Shown here one piece after another: positions 1 through 11,209 of a DNA stretch of 64,000 nucleotides (the stretch's first letter is position 1; each line of letters begins with the position of its first letter). Both the position numbers and the translations under genes were made by a program. Origin of the DNA: Ampullaceana balthica (Eukaryota; Mollusca; Gastropoda; Lymnaeidae); NCBI GenBank assembly GCA_944989445.1, contig CALYLW010000018.1:842430-906429 (forward strand), written 5' to 3'. The notes beneath the pieces were generated by a model that saw only the letters and a program-made list of their open reading frames with translations, was not told the origin of the DNA and ran no database searches.

Positions 1-358
1 ACCTATGGGACTATTTCGGTTTATAGGTTTCTTAATGCACAGATACAATGTAGTCGAAACAGATTAAAAAAATTTTTTAAGATTAAAAGCTAGTTCTTCG
101 TCCCATGAAAACTTTTTAAAACTTTCAGTAGCGAATGAATACATTACCTTTATAGGTCATTCTCTTCCTTTCCCAAGACTTCCGTGACGAGATTCTAAAC
201 AACGTTTCTTATGCCGCATGACAAAATAGCTCCAAGCAGCGTTTAATCTGTTTATAAGCACGAACACATCATCGCATCGAACACATTGCACTTCAACGCT
301 CAGGAGAAAGTGACAAACGTCAAGTTGAACAAACTTCACAACACCATCAGCAACTAAT

Positions 359-1457
359 ATGAAGACTTTACTCGTGGTCTTTGCCGTCATGCTGGGAGTC
401 GCGGCCGCACAGCAAAGTCTGGGTACGTAGAAACCGTTTGAGACTCGCCTGTCCATTTGTTTAAGTATTTCGAAACCCATATTTGTTATTGTTTGTTGTT
501 TTTTTAGCTGACCTCGTCCACCTCGAAGTTCAGGCCCTTCTCGCCCTTGACCCCCAGCTGACAGAACATCAGTGCACGACCGAATGTGACGCCATGTTTG
601 ACCTCAGCGTCCCTGCAGACGAGGCTCACACAGATGACCTTTGTCTTCACGCGTGTCAATGGTAAGGTCCTGGGCTTATAAACATATTTAAGTTGGTTCC
701 GCATCAGTGATTCAAGACAAATGTTGGTTGATAATTTGGGTTTTGAAATTTTCTAAAAACTAATTTTTGTCAAAATTTCATAAATCTTCTTTGGACTGGA
801 CTAAGAATAAAGATAATAAAAAGATAGTTATTTGAAATGAAACAATGTAGGCCTACTTTAGGATTAGAGAATTTGAGATCTTAATTTTGTGAACCTGCAA
901 TCTATGATCAGGGAACCTGCAATATTACATCATGAACAGTCAAACTAAGATTACGAAACATGCAATGTAATATCGGGGAACATTCATACTAAGTTTATTT
1001 ATTTTGTATACTTATATAGCACAGTACACGAGCCTATGGATGGGCTCACAGCGTTTTACAAACATTTTGAGCAACTCTTATAATATTCATAAGAATACAC
1101 AGCATTATTTACAAATGACCATAGATTGACGTATATCAATCGTTCCGATTACAAATAATACAAGATCAAGGTAAATGTAATGTAATATCTGAGAAGATTC
1201 ACTCTAAAATCAGGGCACATTTAAAATGTATGTAATGACTAGAAAACATGTAAAATAGGATCAATTAGCAAATAACTTAGAATCAGCAAACATGCATTGT
1301 AGTAAGTATGAAATATTTAATGTGCATTCCATCTCATTGTTCAAATAACCAGACGTATGAGTTTTACTTTGATCCTTATGTCTCTCTTTCTAGCGAAATC
1401 CAAAAGAATTGCGGTGACCACACCCACCCACCCCATCCCACCCACCCTGGACGTTAA
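359..1457 (+). CDS. Small secreted cysteine-containing peptide, gene A (3 exons)
   Basis: I assemble three exons, 359-422, 508-661 and 1394-1457, giving a 93-residue precursor. Exon 1 encodes a signal peptide (MKTLLVVFAVMLGVAAAQ) and ends in phase 1 at a GTACGT donor. Exon 2 follows a T-rich acceptor and carries two CX3C motifs (CTTEC and CLHAC) with acidic residues between them. It ends CAATG before GTAAGG: reading through gives W then a stop, while splicing to the TTTCTAG acceptor at 1393 makes a further cysteine (CLHACQC) and adds a short His/Pro-rich tail ending HPGR. The spliced form is preferred because the donor and acceptor are good and it adds cysteines. The paired CX3C spacing recalls helical-hairpin peptides, but I do not recognise the family and infer only secretion. 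The upstream region and exon 1 are duplicated near 3831-4249. Confidence 0.68.
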
Positions 1458-1779
1458 TGAGAACACGCCCACATTCAAGATGGACCACGCCCACTCTAGA
1501 GGAATTATGATTAAACAAGAGAGCGTCCATCCATCGGCGACACAGATTGTGAACAACATAAAGCTAAATTAAAACGAAACATGTTGTAGAAATGTTGCTA
1601 TTGTGTTTGTTATAAATAGTCATATAGAAAGTCATTCTGTTGTCCAACGTTACAAATACCATATAGTTGAAGATTGCTGTTCGTACGCTGTGTATATTAT
1701 ATAATAATGTATATATTGGGTTCCAATGGTGTGGTAAAAGTTCCCCTTTTCAGAACATTTTGGCCTATTAGGCAAGTAA

Positions 1780-1975
1780 AGCAGCGTTCAAAATTTTCTT
1801 TGGCCACGGCATACGGAGGTTTGTGCGGCTAGCGCAATGCTCTGTCGTCTTCAACTAATTTCAGATATTCATTCGGAGCTGGGTGGACTCAGAGGGCCCT
1901 TTAGACTCGGGAAATAGCCCATGTCTTACGGAGATTCGATTCCGTGTCTCTCGGTACGCCAGCCGTATCGTACCA
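1780..1975 (-). mobile_element. tRNA-derived SINE remnant
   Basis: This stretch resembles the better copies at 18625-18927 and 20113-20392. It shares the GGAGCTGGGTGGACTCAG core, a GGGAAATAGCCC-like block and the GGTACGCCAGCCG segment. It is diverged and lacks the pentanucleotide tail. The tRNA-like head is on the minus strand. Confidence 0.55.
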
Positions 1976-2280
1976 TATGTGTTATCAGTTGTATTGTACA
2001 GTATTTGGTCTCAGTGGCATCGTGATGAATTTTGCATCGTCGCAATAGCCCTGTGTGTCGCTTAATTATTATCTTACCTTAGTTAGCTTCAGTTTTTTTT
2101 AAAAATTCCGTTTTAAACTCGTTAGCAATAAAAAAAATTATTTTTTTTAAAAAATTAGCCAACTTCTTCTCCTTCCTGTGTACACAATGCATTGAACAAC
2201 ATTAAAGAAATGTTGACGATTTTTGCTCATTCTCCCACCGTCGTTTATAAATATAGCAGTCATAATATTTCAGATTTGTC

Positions 2281-3330
2281 ATACATTGAATAGGACTGCG
2301 ATAAATCTTTATAAAAAACAAAAGATACAAAAACGCATTGTTTGATCAAAACAATAAATTAAAGCTTTAATAGACTAATACACAAGTAGACTTTTCAGCT
2401 ATTGCTTTTATCAGTAAAAAAATAAATGAACACAAGTAAAAAAAAATATTAAAAAATACATACTATACCATGGACAAATAATAATTAAGTTACGATTTAA
2501 AAAAGAAAAGAAGAGAGATGGGCGCAGTTACTTTTTAAAACTGCTGAAAATAAGATGTGGAATGAAGCCACAAAAGTTATATTTGAACCACAACTGAAAA
2601 AGAGATTATTCAGTTAATTAAAATTGTGAATTTGTTTAAATCTATAATAAGGAACAAAAGTACTAAATACCTGACTTTTTTGAAGTCGAACTTTACGTTC
2701 ATAGTTTCATTGGCAAGCCTCATCCAGCCGGTAACGCCGTAAAGATAATTTTCAACAGTTGTTGCAACTGATCTGTCCAAATCCCCGACAAGCGTGTGGG
2801 GGAGGGGGGGCATTTGGTCAATAGTGGACCGTCTCTTCGGGGCTCACACATATCCGACAGCGGTTATCTCTTCTTGTGTCAAACCCGTGCAGGTAGCTCG
2901 TCATCATGGCCTACTGGCTCAATCGTTTTAGAAATATATTGTAGTTGTAGATCCTATCATGGCCTAATGGCTCAATCGTTTTAGAAATCTATTTTTCGTG
3001 TAGATCCTATCATGGGTATTGCTCGCATGTAGAATGCCATTAACTACAATATCCGAAATCCAGCCACGATTAGTACGTTTAAGTCTTTAGAGACAGGACA
3101 TAGAGCCTGTTTATCATATAGTACTTGAGTTCTCTAAATCGATCCACTACGCGGCGACCTGTCTCACCTACGCAGATTTTATTACACCTCTAGCAAAGAA
3201 TTGCATAATTCACGTTGCGACCTGTGCAAGAGAAACCGTCTTTTATTTTATTACATTTCTCAAGAGGGAAAGAAATGCTGTCTTTCTCGATCCCATATGG
3301 ACAAATATTGCAACGGTTAGGGTTGCAAAC
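2281..3330 (-). mobile_element. Penelope-like element, 3' part with GIY-YIG remnant
   Basis: Read on the minus strand from about 3320, the sequence encodes CNPNRCNICPYG, then VNYAILC, a stop, RCNKICVGETGRR. This is the Cys-containing lead-in and GIY-YIG-type endonuclease motif typical of Penelope-like retroelements. The C-terminal pattern (NRGWISDIVVNGILHA) follows toward 3000. An in-frame stop within the endonuclease and a roughly 60-bp tandem duplication near 2905-3010 show that the copy is dead. The end near 2340-2420 has the 'agctttaatag...cttttatcag' block found at other Penelope ends in this window (10137-10340, 50895-51356). Confidence 0.7.
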
Positions 3331-3830
3331 TTTGGTTTCAGTGTGTGCTTTCATAGTATGAATGTATCAAAAGAAAATGTATAGTCTGATCTGAATAAAG
3401 GACGTGATAAGGCAGATAGATGCCGCACATGGGAGGAAGCGCCACAGGGATACATGGGCGTTGATTGGTTCTAATGACTCAAGCGATGGTCCGAGATACC
3501 GACCAAGCCGAGCACCTGTCGCAAAAGTTAGCCAACCTATCTTTCAGACAGGACAACCTACCTTTGAAAAAGGACAACCTATCTATGAATGGATAATAAT
3601 GCATATTTGAATAACTTGCTTTTCAGTGAACTACGCGTCTATATAAATGCAATAAATTAATACAATGATAGAATGCTACTCTTCATCTTTATTTTTTTAA
3701 AATTCTCACTGCCGAGATGACGTCATTCCAGCCCGTTACATAACACAACACGTGAACTTTGTTTGTCCATTTATTAAGTGAACAATTCCGTTATCTTTGG
3801 CATATACAGGAATCTAACATCGAACTGGGA
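3331..3830. other. No gene recognised
   Basis: Between the Penelope-like element and duplicated block B I see no exon, RNA gene or clear element. A short triple repeat of the 'ACAACCTA' type lies near 3528-3585. Confidence 0.5.
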
Positions 3831-4185
3831 CTATTTTGTTTTATAGGACTATGTTGTCTATTTGTTGTTTTTTCCAAAGCCATTGATACGTTGTAGTCTA
3901 AACAGATTTGAATGTTTCTCATATTGAAAGTTAGTTATGTGTTCTACCAATTTAAAAAAAAATTCAGTAGCGAATGAATACATTTTCTTCAGTAGTCACT
4001 CTTTTCCTTTCCCATTACTTCCTTGACAATATTGTAACCTCCGTAGTATTATACCGTATAACAAAATAGTTCCCTGGAGTGTTTAATTTCTTATACACTC
4101 GAACACATCGTCGAATCAAACACATTCAACACAAAAGTGACAAACGTCAAGTTGAACAAACTTCTCAACACCATTATCAACTAAC

Positions 4186-4249
4186 ATGAAGATTTTACTC
4201 GTGGTCTTTGCTGTCATGCTGGGAGTCGCTGCGGCCCAACAAACTCTGG
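4186..4249 (+). pseudogene. Copy B exon 1 of the small secreted peptide gene
   Basis: The exon encodes MKILLVVFAVMLGVAAAQQTL and ends in phase 1 at GTACGTAG, as in gene A, with only a few substitutions. The signal peptide reading frame is intact. No matching second exon was found downstream: a T-rich tract resembling gene A's acceptor occurs at 4860-4889, but the following sequence belongs to a dispersed repeat. It is therefore called a truncated duplicate. A distant or diverged exon 2 cannot be ruled out. Confidence 0.6.
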
Positions 4250-4589
4250 GTACGTAGACACCGTTTGAGACTCGCCTGCGCGTTTGCTTAGGTCTTTAGT
4301 AACCATGGTAACACTAATTGGGTTATTTGATATATAACCTAAACAGCAAGAGCTAGAGATTGAATGACCGTCTTTGAAACTACGTGAGCTACATTGACTT
4401 GAACACATTGTCACTCACGCACATACACAACGGTGAAACTTAAAGATGCTTTAAATGTCTTTTAGTACTTAAAATATAACACGATTCAAAACATGAGTCT
4501 CGTTAAAATTGTTTTCACGAGAAATAAGCGCGTATTGTTCATCAAGCTTTCTCTGTGTTTACCCGCAAAATCTGAGTGACCTTTTTTAA

Positions 4590-5037
4590 ATCCCTTTTAT
4601 TAACTTCGATATCGTGTTTCTCTCTCTGTCTGTCGTCATCTCATCATCTCTGTCGTGATCTCTGTCGTTCGCGGGTGGGCGTAAAAACAAAGTCAAAAAT
4701 GACCCACGTCCCGTGATGCTATCGAGCTGAAATTTTGCACATAGACCCGTGTCACCTAACAAGGCATCGTTTGAACATTTCAGATCGATCGAACGTACCA
4801 TAATTAAATTATTGCATTTTTAGTTTATCTCTATATAACGTATGTAATTCAATTTCACAGTTTGTTATTGTTTTTCTTCTACGTTCCAGTTGAGTTCACG
4901 CGTTGACGCAACCCATCGATGTCCACACCCCCTCCCCACTACTTTAAAGCCAGGGGAGATCATTCGGTTTCAGTCTGTAAATGTTTGTCGCGTTTGAACA
5001 TAATCAATGCTTTTAGTTATGTCTCATATATAAGGGA
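4590..5037. repeat. Dispersed repeat family X, split by the Helitron
   Basis: This is an unclassified interspersed family recognised by the block TTTCAGATCGATCGAA, followed by a TTAAATTATT tract and a TTTAGTTTATCTCTATATA tract. Further copies lie at 10795-11000, 49905-50600 and 60330-61620, in both orientations. The part ending 'ATATATAAGGGA' at 5037 continues at 7569 ('TTTATAGTC'), on the other side of the inserted Helitron. No coding potential was seen. Confidence 0.55.
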
Positions 5038-7568
5038 CTAGCAAAATACCCGCGCTTTGCTGCGGTAAATTAGGATTTCAGTAAGCATTGAGAACCCGCG
5101 TAACACAAATTCAAAACACAAATTGATTTCAAAATGGATCATGATGGATATAATACATATATTAACTTCACCGTCTTGTCTGTCTGTCTGTTGTAGTCCC
5201 GCAGAAAAACAAAAAACGAAAAGTAAAAAAATGACACACTTCACGTGATCCTATCGAGCTGATAATTTAATTTTTTTTCGTCTGCTACCATTGCGGGAGG
5301 GTACTCAACAACCGCTCAAAGTTTCATGCTTTTGCCTACTCGAGAAATGAGAAAATTAGTGATTTCATATTCTATATAGTCCATATAAGGAAAAAAAGCG
5401 TTTTTGGGCCCCGGGCCCCCAACAGTGTGAATTCTAAAATTCTTATTCGCCAATTATCGTTGAGAGAGTGTACTCAGCAAGTTCCCAAAGTTTCATGCTA
5501 ATACCTACACGGGAAGTTGGGGAATTAGTGATGAGTCAGTTTTTTATATAAGAAAAAAAACACATTTGGGCCCCCGGACCCCATTAAGTGTTGTTTTAAA
5601 TATTTTTTCGCTTGTTTCCACCGCGGAAGTGTGATTATCAACTACCCAGTGTTTCATGCTACTTCCTACACAGGAATTAGGAGAATTAGTGATTTTTAGT
5701 TTTTATATAGCTCATATAAGTAAAGAACTTCATTTGGGCCCCCGGCCCCCAGGAAGTGATAATTTAATTTTTTTTTCGCCTGTTACCATTGTGGGTTTGT
5801 CCTCAACAACTTCTAAAAGTTTCATGCTTCTGCCTACTCGGGAAATAGGAGAATTTGGGATTTTCAAATTTTATATAGGCCATATAAGGAAAAAAAACGT
5901 TTTTGTGCCCCCAGCCCCCATGAGTGTAAAATTGTAAAATTCTTTTACGCCAATTTTCGTCTCGAGAGGCTACACAACAACTTCCCAAAGTTTCATGCTT
6001 CTACCTACACGGGAAGTTGGAGAATTAGTGATAAGTCATTTTTTTATATAAGAAAAAAACTACATTTGGGCCCCCGGCCCCCATTCAGTGATAATTTAAA
6101 TATATTTTTTGCTTGTTACCTTCGCGGAAGTGAACTTAACAACCACCCCAAGTTTCATGCTTCTACCTACACGGGAAATAGGAGAATTAGTGATTTTTAG
6201 TTTTTATATAGCTCATATAAGTAAAGAACTTCATTTGGGCCCCCGGCCCCCAGGAAGTGATAATTTAATTTTTTTTTCGCCTGTTACCATTGCGGGTTTG
6301 TCCTCAACAACTTCTAAAAGTTTCATGCTTCTGCCTACTCGGGAAATAGGAGAATTTGGGATTTTCAAATTTTATATAGGCCATATAAGGAAAAAAACGT
6401 TTTTGTGCCCCCAGCCCCCATGAGTGTAAAATTGTAAAATTCTTTTACGCCAGTTTTCGTCTCGAGAGGCTACACAACAACTTCCCAAAGTTTCATGCTT
6501 CTACCTACACGGGAAGTTGGAGAATTAGTGATAAGTCATTTTTTTAAATAAGAAAAAAACTACATTTGGGCCCCCGGCCCCCATTCAGTGATAATTTAAA
6601 TATATTTTTTGCTTGTTACCTTCGCGGAAGTGAACTTAACAACCACCCCAAGTTTCATGCTTCTATCTACACGGGAAATAGGAGAATTAGTGATTTTTAG
6701 TTTTTATATAGCTCATATAAGGAAAAAACTTCATTTTGGCCCCCGGCCCCCAGGAAGTGATTTTTTTCCCGTTACCATCGGGGGATTGTACTCAACAACT
6801 TCCCAAAGTTTCATGCTCCTGCCTACTCGGGAAATAGGAGAATTTGTGATTTTCAAATTATATAAAGGCCATATAAGGAAAAAAAAAGTTTTTGGGCCCC
6901 CAGCCCCCATGAGTGTAAAATTGTAAAATTCTTTTACGCCAATTTTCGTCTCGAGAGGCTACACAACAACTTCCCAAAGTTTCATGCTTCTACCTACACG
7001 GGAAATTGGAGAATTAGTGATGAGTCAGTCTTTTTATATAAGAAAAAACTAAATTTGGGCCCCCGGACCCCATTAAGTGTTATTTTAAATATTTTTTTCG
7101 CTTGTTACCATCGCGGAAGTGTGCTTATCAACTACCTAGTGTTTCATGCTTCTACCTACACGGGAAATAGGAGAATTAGTGATTTTTAGTTTTTATAAAG
7201 CTCATATAAGGAAAAAACTTACTTTGGGCCCCCGGCCACCAGGAAGTGATAATTTAAATGTTTTTTCCTCCCGTTACCATCGCGGGATTGTACTCAACAA
7301 CTTCCCGAAGTTTCATGCTCCTGCCTACTCGGGAAATGGGAGAATTGGTGATTTTCAAATTTTATATAGGCCATGTAAGGAAAAAAACGTTTTTGGGCCC
7401 CCGGCCCCCATGAGTGTTATTTTTAAAATTCTTTTACTCCAACTTTCGTCGCGAGAGGCTGCTCGACAACTTCCCAAAGTTTCATGCTTCTACCTACACG
7501 GGAAGTTGGAGAATTAGTGATGAATCAGTGAGTCAGTGAGTGAGGGCTTTGCCTTTTATTAGTATAGA
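5038..7568 (-). mobile_element. Helitron, non-autonomous, with an internal tandem array
   Basis: On the minus strand the element begins TCTATACTAATAAAAGGC and ends with a GC hairpin (stem around CCGC/GCGG) followed by TATTTTGCTAG. These are the canonical 5'-TC and hairpin-CTRR-3' ends of Helitrons. The flanks are A on the left and T on the right. An unoccupied copy of the host repeat near 60440-60470 (minus strand) reads straight through AAGGGATTTATAG, which confirms precise insertion between A and T. Length is 2531 bp. It has no Rep/helicase sequence, so it is non-autonomous. Confidence 0.85.
5290..7540 (-). repeat. ~165-bp tandem array inside the Helitron
   Basis: About a dozen diverged units each contain AAGTTTCATGCT, CTAC(A/T)CGGGAA, a TTATATA tract, GGGCCCCCGGCCCC and a CGCCTGTTACCAT block. 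A roughly 500-bp three-unit period is visible (compare 6130 and 6630). The units keep short open frames on the plus strand. These look like a by-product of repeat conservation, since none has a plausible gene context. Confidence 0.75.
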
Positions 7569-7616
7569 TTTATAGTCAAAAAGTTTGTTTTTACGGGGTT
7601 GTTTAATTCTCATTAA

Positions 7617-8345
7617 AGCTAGAGAAAACAGCAAAGGCGTACGGCACGGAAATCAATGCAGAAAAGAACAAGGTCATGGTAAATAGAAAATTCACAAGTG
7701 AGATTCGGATAAACGGGCAAAAACTCGAAGAGGTCTCCACCTTCGATTATCTAGGGACCATAATATCCGACGAAGGCTCAAAGCCAGAAATTTTAGCCAG
7801 AGTGGCCCAAGCAATGGCAGCATTGAGTAAACTAAAGCACATCTGGCAAAGCAAGAAGCTCTCCCTGAGATCAAAGATCCGACTAATGGCGCTGTCGGTC
7901 TTCTTGTATGGTTGTGAGGCTTGGACGCTCACTGTAGACCTCCAAAGAAGAATCAATGTGCTAGAGATGAGATGTTTCAGAAAGATATTGAACATATCCT
8001 ACACAGCGCACATCACAAACGAAGTGGTCCGCAACACAATAAGTACTGTCATTGGCCCCTACGAGGACCTTCTCACCTCCATTAAGAAGAGGAAATTACG
8101 ATGGTACGGACACGTGACAAGAACTGGAGGTCTCGCAAAAACTATTTTGCAAGGCACAGTCCAGGGAGGAAGGAAAAGAGGCAGACGAAAGAAGAGATGG
8201 GGGGGACGATATCAAAGAGTGGACTGTCATTCAGTGACTCTCAAAGGGCAGCACAGGACCTGGACAAATGGCGTCAGATAGTGAGCAGTTCACGATGGTG
8301 ACCCAACGACGGGTTAAGGGTTAGTTCAAGTTTAAGTTAATTCCC
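7617..8345 (+). mobile_element. LINE fragment (3' part of reverse transcriptase ORF)
   Basis: The fragment starts inside the reverse-transcriptase thumb region (KAYGTEINAEKNKVM, then FDYLGTIISDEG). It continues through the LYGCEAWTL motif, a KRKLRWYGHV motif and a basic GGRKRGRRKKRW stretch. A frameshift near 8200 separates this from the terminal WTGLSFSDSQRAAQDLDKW-like end. The 3' end runs into a GAAGAAGAAA tail. It is a 5'-truncated, dead non-LTR retrotransposon copy. Confidence 0.8.
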
Positions 8346-8478
8346 ATCGAAGAAGAAATCCCATAGAATGACTCTGACGAAAATTCCATTCATCAAGAAA
8401 TATTGGTGAAAGTAGCAAACGTTACACCAATGTTATGGAGGTACTTTCTAGGGTTTTAATATCTCTGACAATCTATCC

Positions 8479-8807
8479 CAGGGCTCGGGAAACCATGGCT
8501 CGCGAGCCAGATGTGGCTCTATTTATGGATGCATCTGGCTCTCACACAAATGTTCGATAATATAATTATTTTTTAAAACGTTTATTCAGAATCATTTGGT
8601 CTACATATTAATTGCATATAATAAATAGCGAAACAATGTTATTAAAAAGAATTCAGAGATATAATCATTGTAATTTTAGCGTTGAAATTATTCAAAATGT
8701 ACACATTTACTTGAATTTTCAGTTTTGAATATAATGTATGGCTCTCACAGAATTACTTTTCAAAATATGTGGTGTTTATGGCTCTCTCAGACAAAAAGTT
8801 TCACGAC
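8479..8807. mobile_element. Non-autonomous hAT-type element
   Basis: It begins CAGGGCTCGGGAAACC, then has the GGCTCGCGAGCCAGATGTGG block familiar from hAT-derived MITEs. It ends with GGCTCTCTCAG...TTTCACGACCC, an imperfect inverted counterpart of the start. Flanking sequence resumes homology to gene A intron 2 at about 8808, which fixes the right boundary. A clear 8-bp target duplication is not visible. Confidence 0.6.
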
Positions 8808-8946
8808 CCTTAAACATATTTCAATTGGTTCCGCATTGTAATAGTACAACTGTGAATCAACACTACAAACCAAGGCACCTGTCCATGGTCTGTGCAACAA
8901 CTGAATTTAATCGCCTTTGCTTTACATTCGTGGCCACTCCGAGTTC

Positions 8947-9165
8947 ACATCACAGCACATCACAGCACATCACAGCACTTCACAGCACACATCACAGCAC
9001 ACATCACAGCACATCACAGCACATCACAGCACATCACAGCACATCACTGCACATCACTGCACATCACAGCACATCACAGCACATCACAGCACATCACAGC
9101 ACATCACAGCACATCACAGCACATCACAACACATCACAGCACATCACAGCACATCACAACACACG
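8947..9165. repeat. 10-bp satellite (ACATCACAGC)n
   Basis: About 21 copies of a 10-bp unit, with a few ACATCACTGC and ACATCACAAC variants. It lies inside the second-intron remnant of block B and is absent from gene A, so it expanded after the duplication. Confidence 0.9.
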
Positions 9166-9417
9166 CACGCAGCATTCGAACTCAAGTCATTCAAGTCACG
9201 TGCTGAAACAATGCAATCACAACAAACACGTCCTTTATACGAATCAGTCTTTGAATGCCACTGTGGGTGGCACAATTTGGCTTAAAAATATGTTTACAAA
9301 ATTATTGTACATTTCACGAATCTAATTTGGACTGGAAAAAATTAAAATATTATTATTTTAAAGAAAACAACTATAGGAGTAAGGGTTTTGAAATCCAAGT
9401 TAAGCGACTTTACAATC

Positions 9418-9725
9418 TTTGATCAGCGAACCTGCAATAAATGATCAGGAACGCGGAATCTATGATCAGGGAACCTGCAATCTATGAGCAGGGAACCTGC
9501 AATCTATGATCAGGGAACCTGCAATCTATAAGCAGGGAACCTGCAATCTATAATCAGGGAACCAGCAATCTATGATCAGGGAACCAGCAATCTATAATCA
9601 GGGAACCTGCAATCTATGATCAGGGAACCTGCAATCTATAAGCAGGGAACCTGCAATCTATGATCAGGGAACCAGCAATTTATAATCAGGGAACCTGCAA
9701 TCTATGATTAGGGAACCTGCAATGT
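9418..9725. repeat. 22-bp minisatellite
   Basis: About 14 copies of GATCAGGGAACCTGCAATCT plus two bases, with ATAAGCAGG and ACCAGCAAT variants. Gene A intron 2 has only one or two copies of the same unit at 895-950, so the array grew in block B. Confidence 0.9.
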
Positions 9726-9869
9726 TACTTCATGGAACATTCAATCAGTAAAAATTCACTATAAAATCAGGTAAATATTCAATCTAAGATCAGGGAACAT
9801 GTAATGTAATGTCGGGGAGTATTCAAACAGAGTTCCGAGTACATGAAATAATAGTTCATTTACCTTGCT

Positions 9870-9955
9870 CGTTAGTAGTGGCTAAATAAAACTTGTGAAC
9901 GCTACTTCACTTGCCCCATAGTCCGTCATGGATTGGAAAGGGGGTTATAAATGTA
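9870..9955 (+). mobile_element. Short SINE-related fragment
   Basis: The segment with ACTTGTGAACGCTACTTCAC and the CCGTCATGG block matches, in inverse orientation, a fragment at 14280-14325 and a diverged piece at 1750-1795. It appears to be a truncated relative of the tRNA-derived SINE tail. Confidence 0.35.
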
Positions 9956-10136
9956 ATGAAATATAAGTCAAGAAAAACTTTAAGTTCAGGGCACATTTAA
10001 AATGTATCAAATGGTAAGAGAGCTGGTTAGGAGCAAAGAATTTACAATCAGGAAACATGCTCTATTGTAAGTGTGGATTCAGTCTTAATGTCAAAATACA
10101 CCAAACGTGTGAGTTTAACATTAAACCTTATGATAT

Positions 10137-10340
10137 AGAATGGGGACTGCGATAAAGCTTTTAAATAAAATACAAAATACACAAACAAATTGTGCAATGA
10201 AAACAATAAATGTGAGCTTTATTTTAAACTAAAACGACAATAGACGTTTCGGCTAACCCCTTCATCAGTACAATAAAATAAAATAGGTACTTACATAAGT
10301 AATATTTAAATTCTTAAAACATATTACATCATAAGATATT
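10137..10340 (-). mobile_element. Penelope-like element end fragment
   Basis: GGACTGCGATAAA, then AGCTTTATTTTAAACTAAAA and ACGTTTCGGCTAACCCCTTC followed by ATCAGTA. It parallels 2285-2420 and 50895-50970, the terminal block of Penelope-like elements here. It abuts the position where block B would have had exon 3. Confidence 0.55.
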
Positions 10341-10419
10341 TATGTAAACTAAAAAGACAGGAAAAACAAAAGCAAACAAGGATACAGGATATAGGAATAA
10401 ATAGATGTAAAAAAAAAGA

Positions 10420-10735
10420 TTTTTAAAAACCACGTTTTTATAAGTGGACTAAAAAGAAGAAAATTTAAAACTTATAAGTTCAGGTACTTTAATTTAATAT
10501 GACTAAAAACGTGGGGCGGGCGCTTATGAGGTTTAACATATGCAGCTCACTCATACTCTCACTTATAGATTTCTCTTTTGCCTTCTAAATTAGAAATCTT
10601 TAATTTTTATACCAAACACCCGCCCCACGTTTTTAGTCATATTAAAGGAAAGTACTTGAACTTATAAGTTTTAAATTATTTTCATCTTTTTAGTCCGCTT
10701 ATAAAAACGTGGTTTTAAAAAATCTTTTTTTTACT
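10420..10735. repeat. Foldback (inverted-repeat) element
   Basis: The left arm (about 10422-10530; AAACCACGTTTTTATAAGTG, then AACTTATAAGTTCAGG, then GACTAAAAACGTGGGGCGGG) is nearly the reverse complement of the right arm (about 10617-10727). About 85 bp of loop lies between. The arms could form a stem of roughly 105-110 bp. No coding sequence is present. Confidence 0.7.
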
Positions 10736-10794
10736 TCTATTTATTTTATTCTTTTTAGTCCACTTATAACAACCTGGTTTTTTAACCACGTTTT

Positions 10795-11000
10795 ATTAAC
10801 TCGCTTTCGTTCATGTGGCATTGTTTGTCCAACAATTTTCTAAAATCTGCCAACGTAAAATTAAATCACTTCTTATAGTCCTAGAGATCTCAAAATTTTA
10901 CCACAGATAGATCTTGGATGACAATGCATTGTATAAAAATTTCAGATCGATCGAATGTACGGTTATTAAATTATTGAACTTTTTAGTTTATCTATATATA
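10795..11000. repeat. Dispersed repeat family X copy
   Basis: Shares CGTAAAATTAAATCACTTCT, AAAATTTCAGATCGATCGAA and the TTATCTATATATA tail with the other family X copies. Confidence 0.55.
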
Positions 11001-11209
11001 ATCATCTGTACCGTCTGCTTTTGTTGACAGCCGTAAGTTTGCCCCTCTCTCTTCTGTTCTAACACACAACCCCCCCCCCGTGACCACATCACAATGTTTT
11101 CAAAACGTTTGGCGGGCGCTTGTGAGGTGTTTGGTAAAATAAATAGAGGTAAAAAATATTGTTAAAAATCAAGTTTTCATTAGTGGGCTAAAAAGAATAA
11201 AATAAATAA

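Larger units (their letters stand above)
3831..10136 (+). other. Paralogous block B (degraded duplicate of the gene A locus)
   Basis: The 5' flank and exon 1 of gene A (1-440) recur at about 3831-4260. Pieces of its second intron recur at 8808-8850 (AACATATTT plus GGTTCCGCAT), at 9410-9800 (GGGAACCTGCAAT repeats, then the CATGTAATGTAAT region) and at 10010-10136 (ending where gene A exon 3 would begin). Between these lie a Helitron, a LINE fragment, a hAT MITE and two satellites. Exon 2 is not found, and a Penelope-like end replaces exon 3. Confidence 0.65.

Noticed and set aside
5656..7517. Recurrent peptide MLLPTREIGELVIFSFYIAH in the Helitron arrays
   Set aside because: Conserved only as far as the DNA unit is. 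Interrupted at each unit by GC-rich and T-rich blocks, no start or splice signals, and equally open frames on the other strand.
8738..9325. Overlapping open frames in all three plus frames rich in S, T, H and Q
   Set aside because: They are translations of the 10-bp satellite, open in every frame. No splice or start context.
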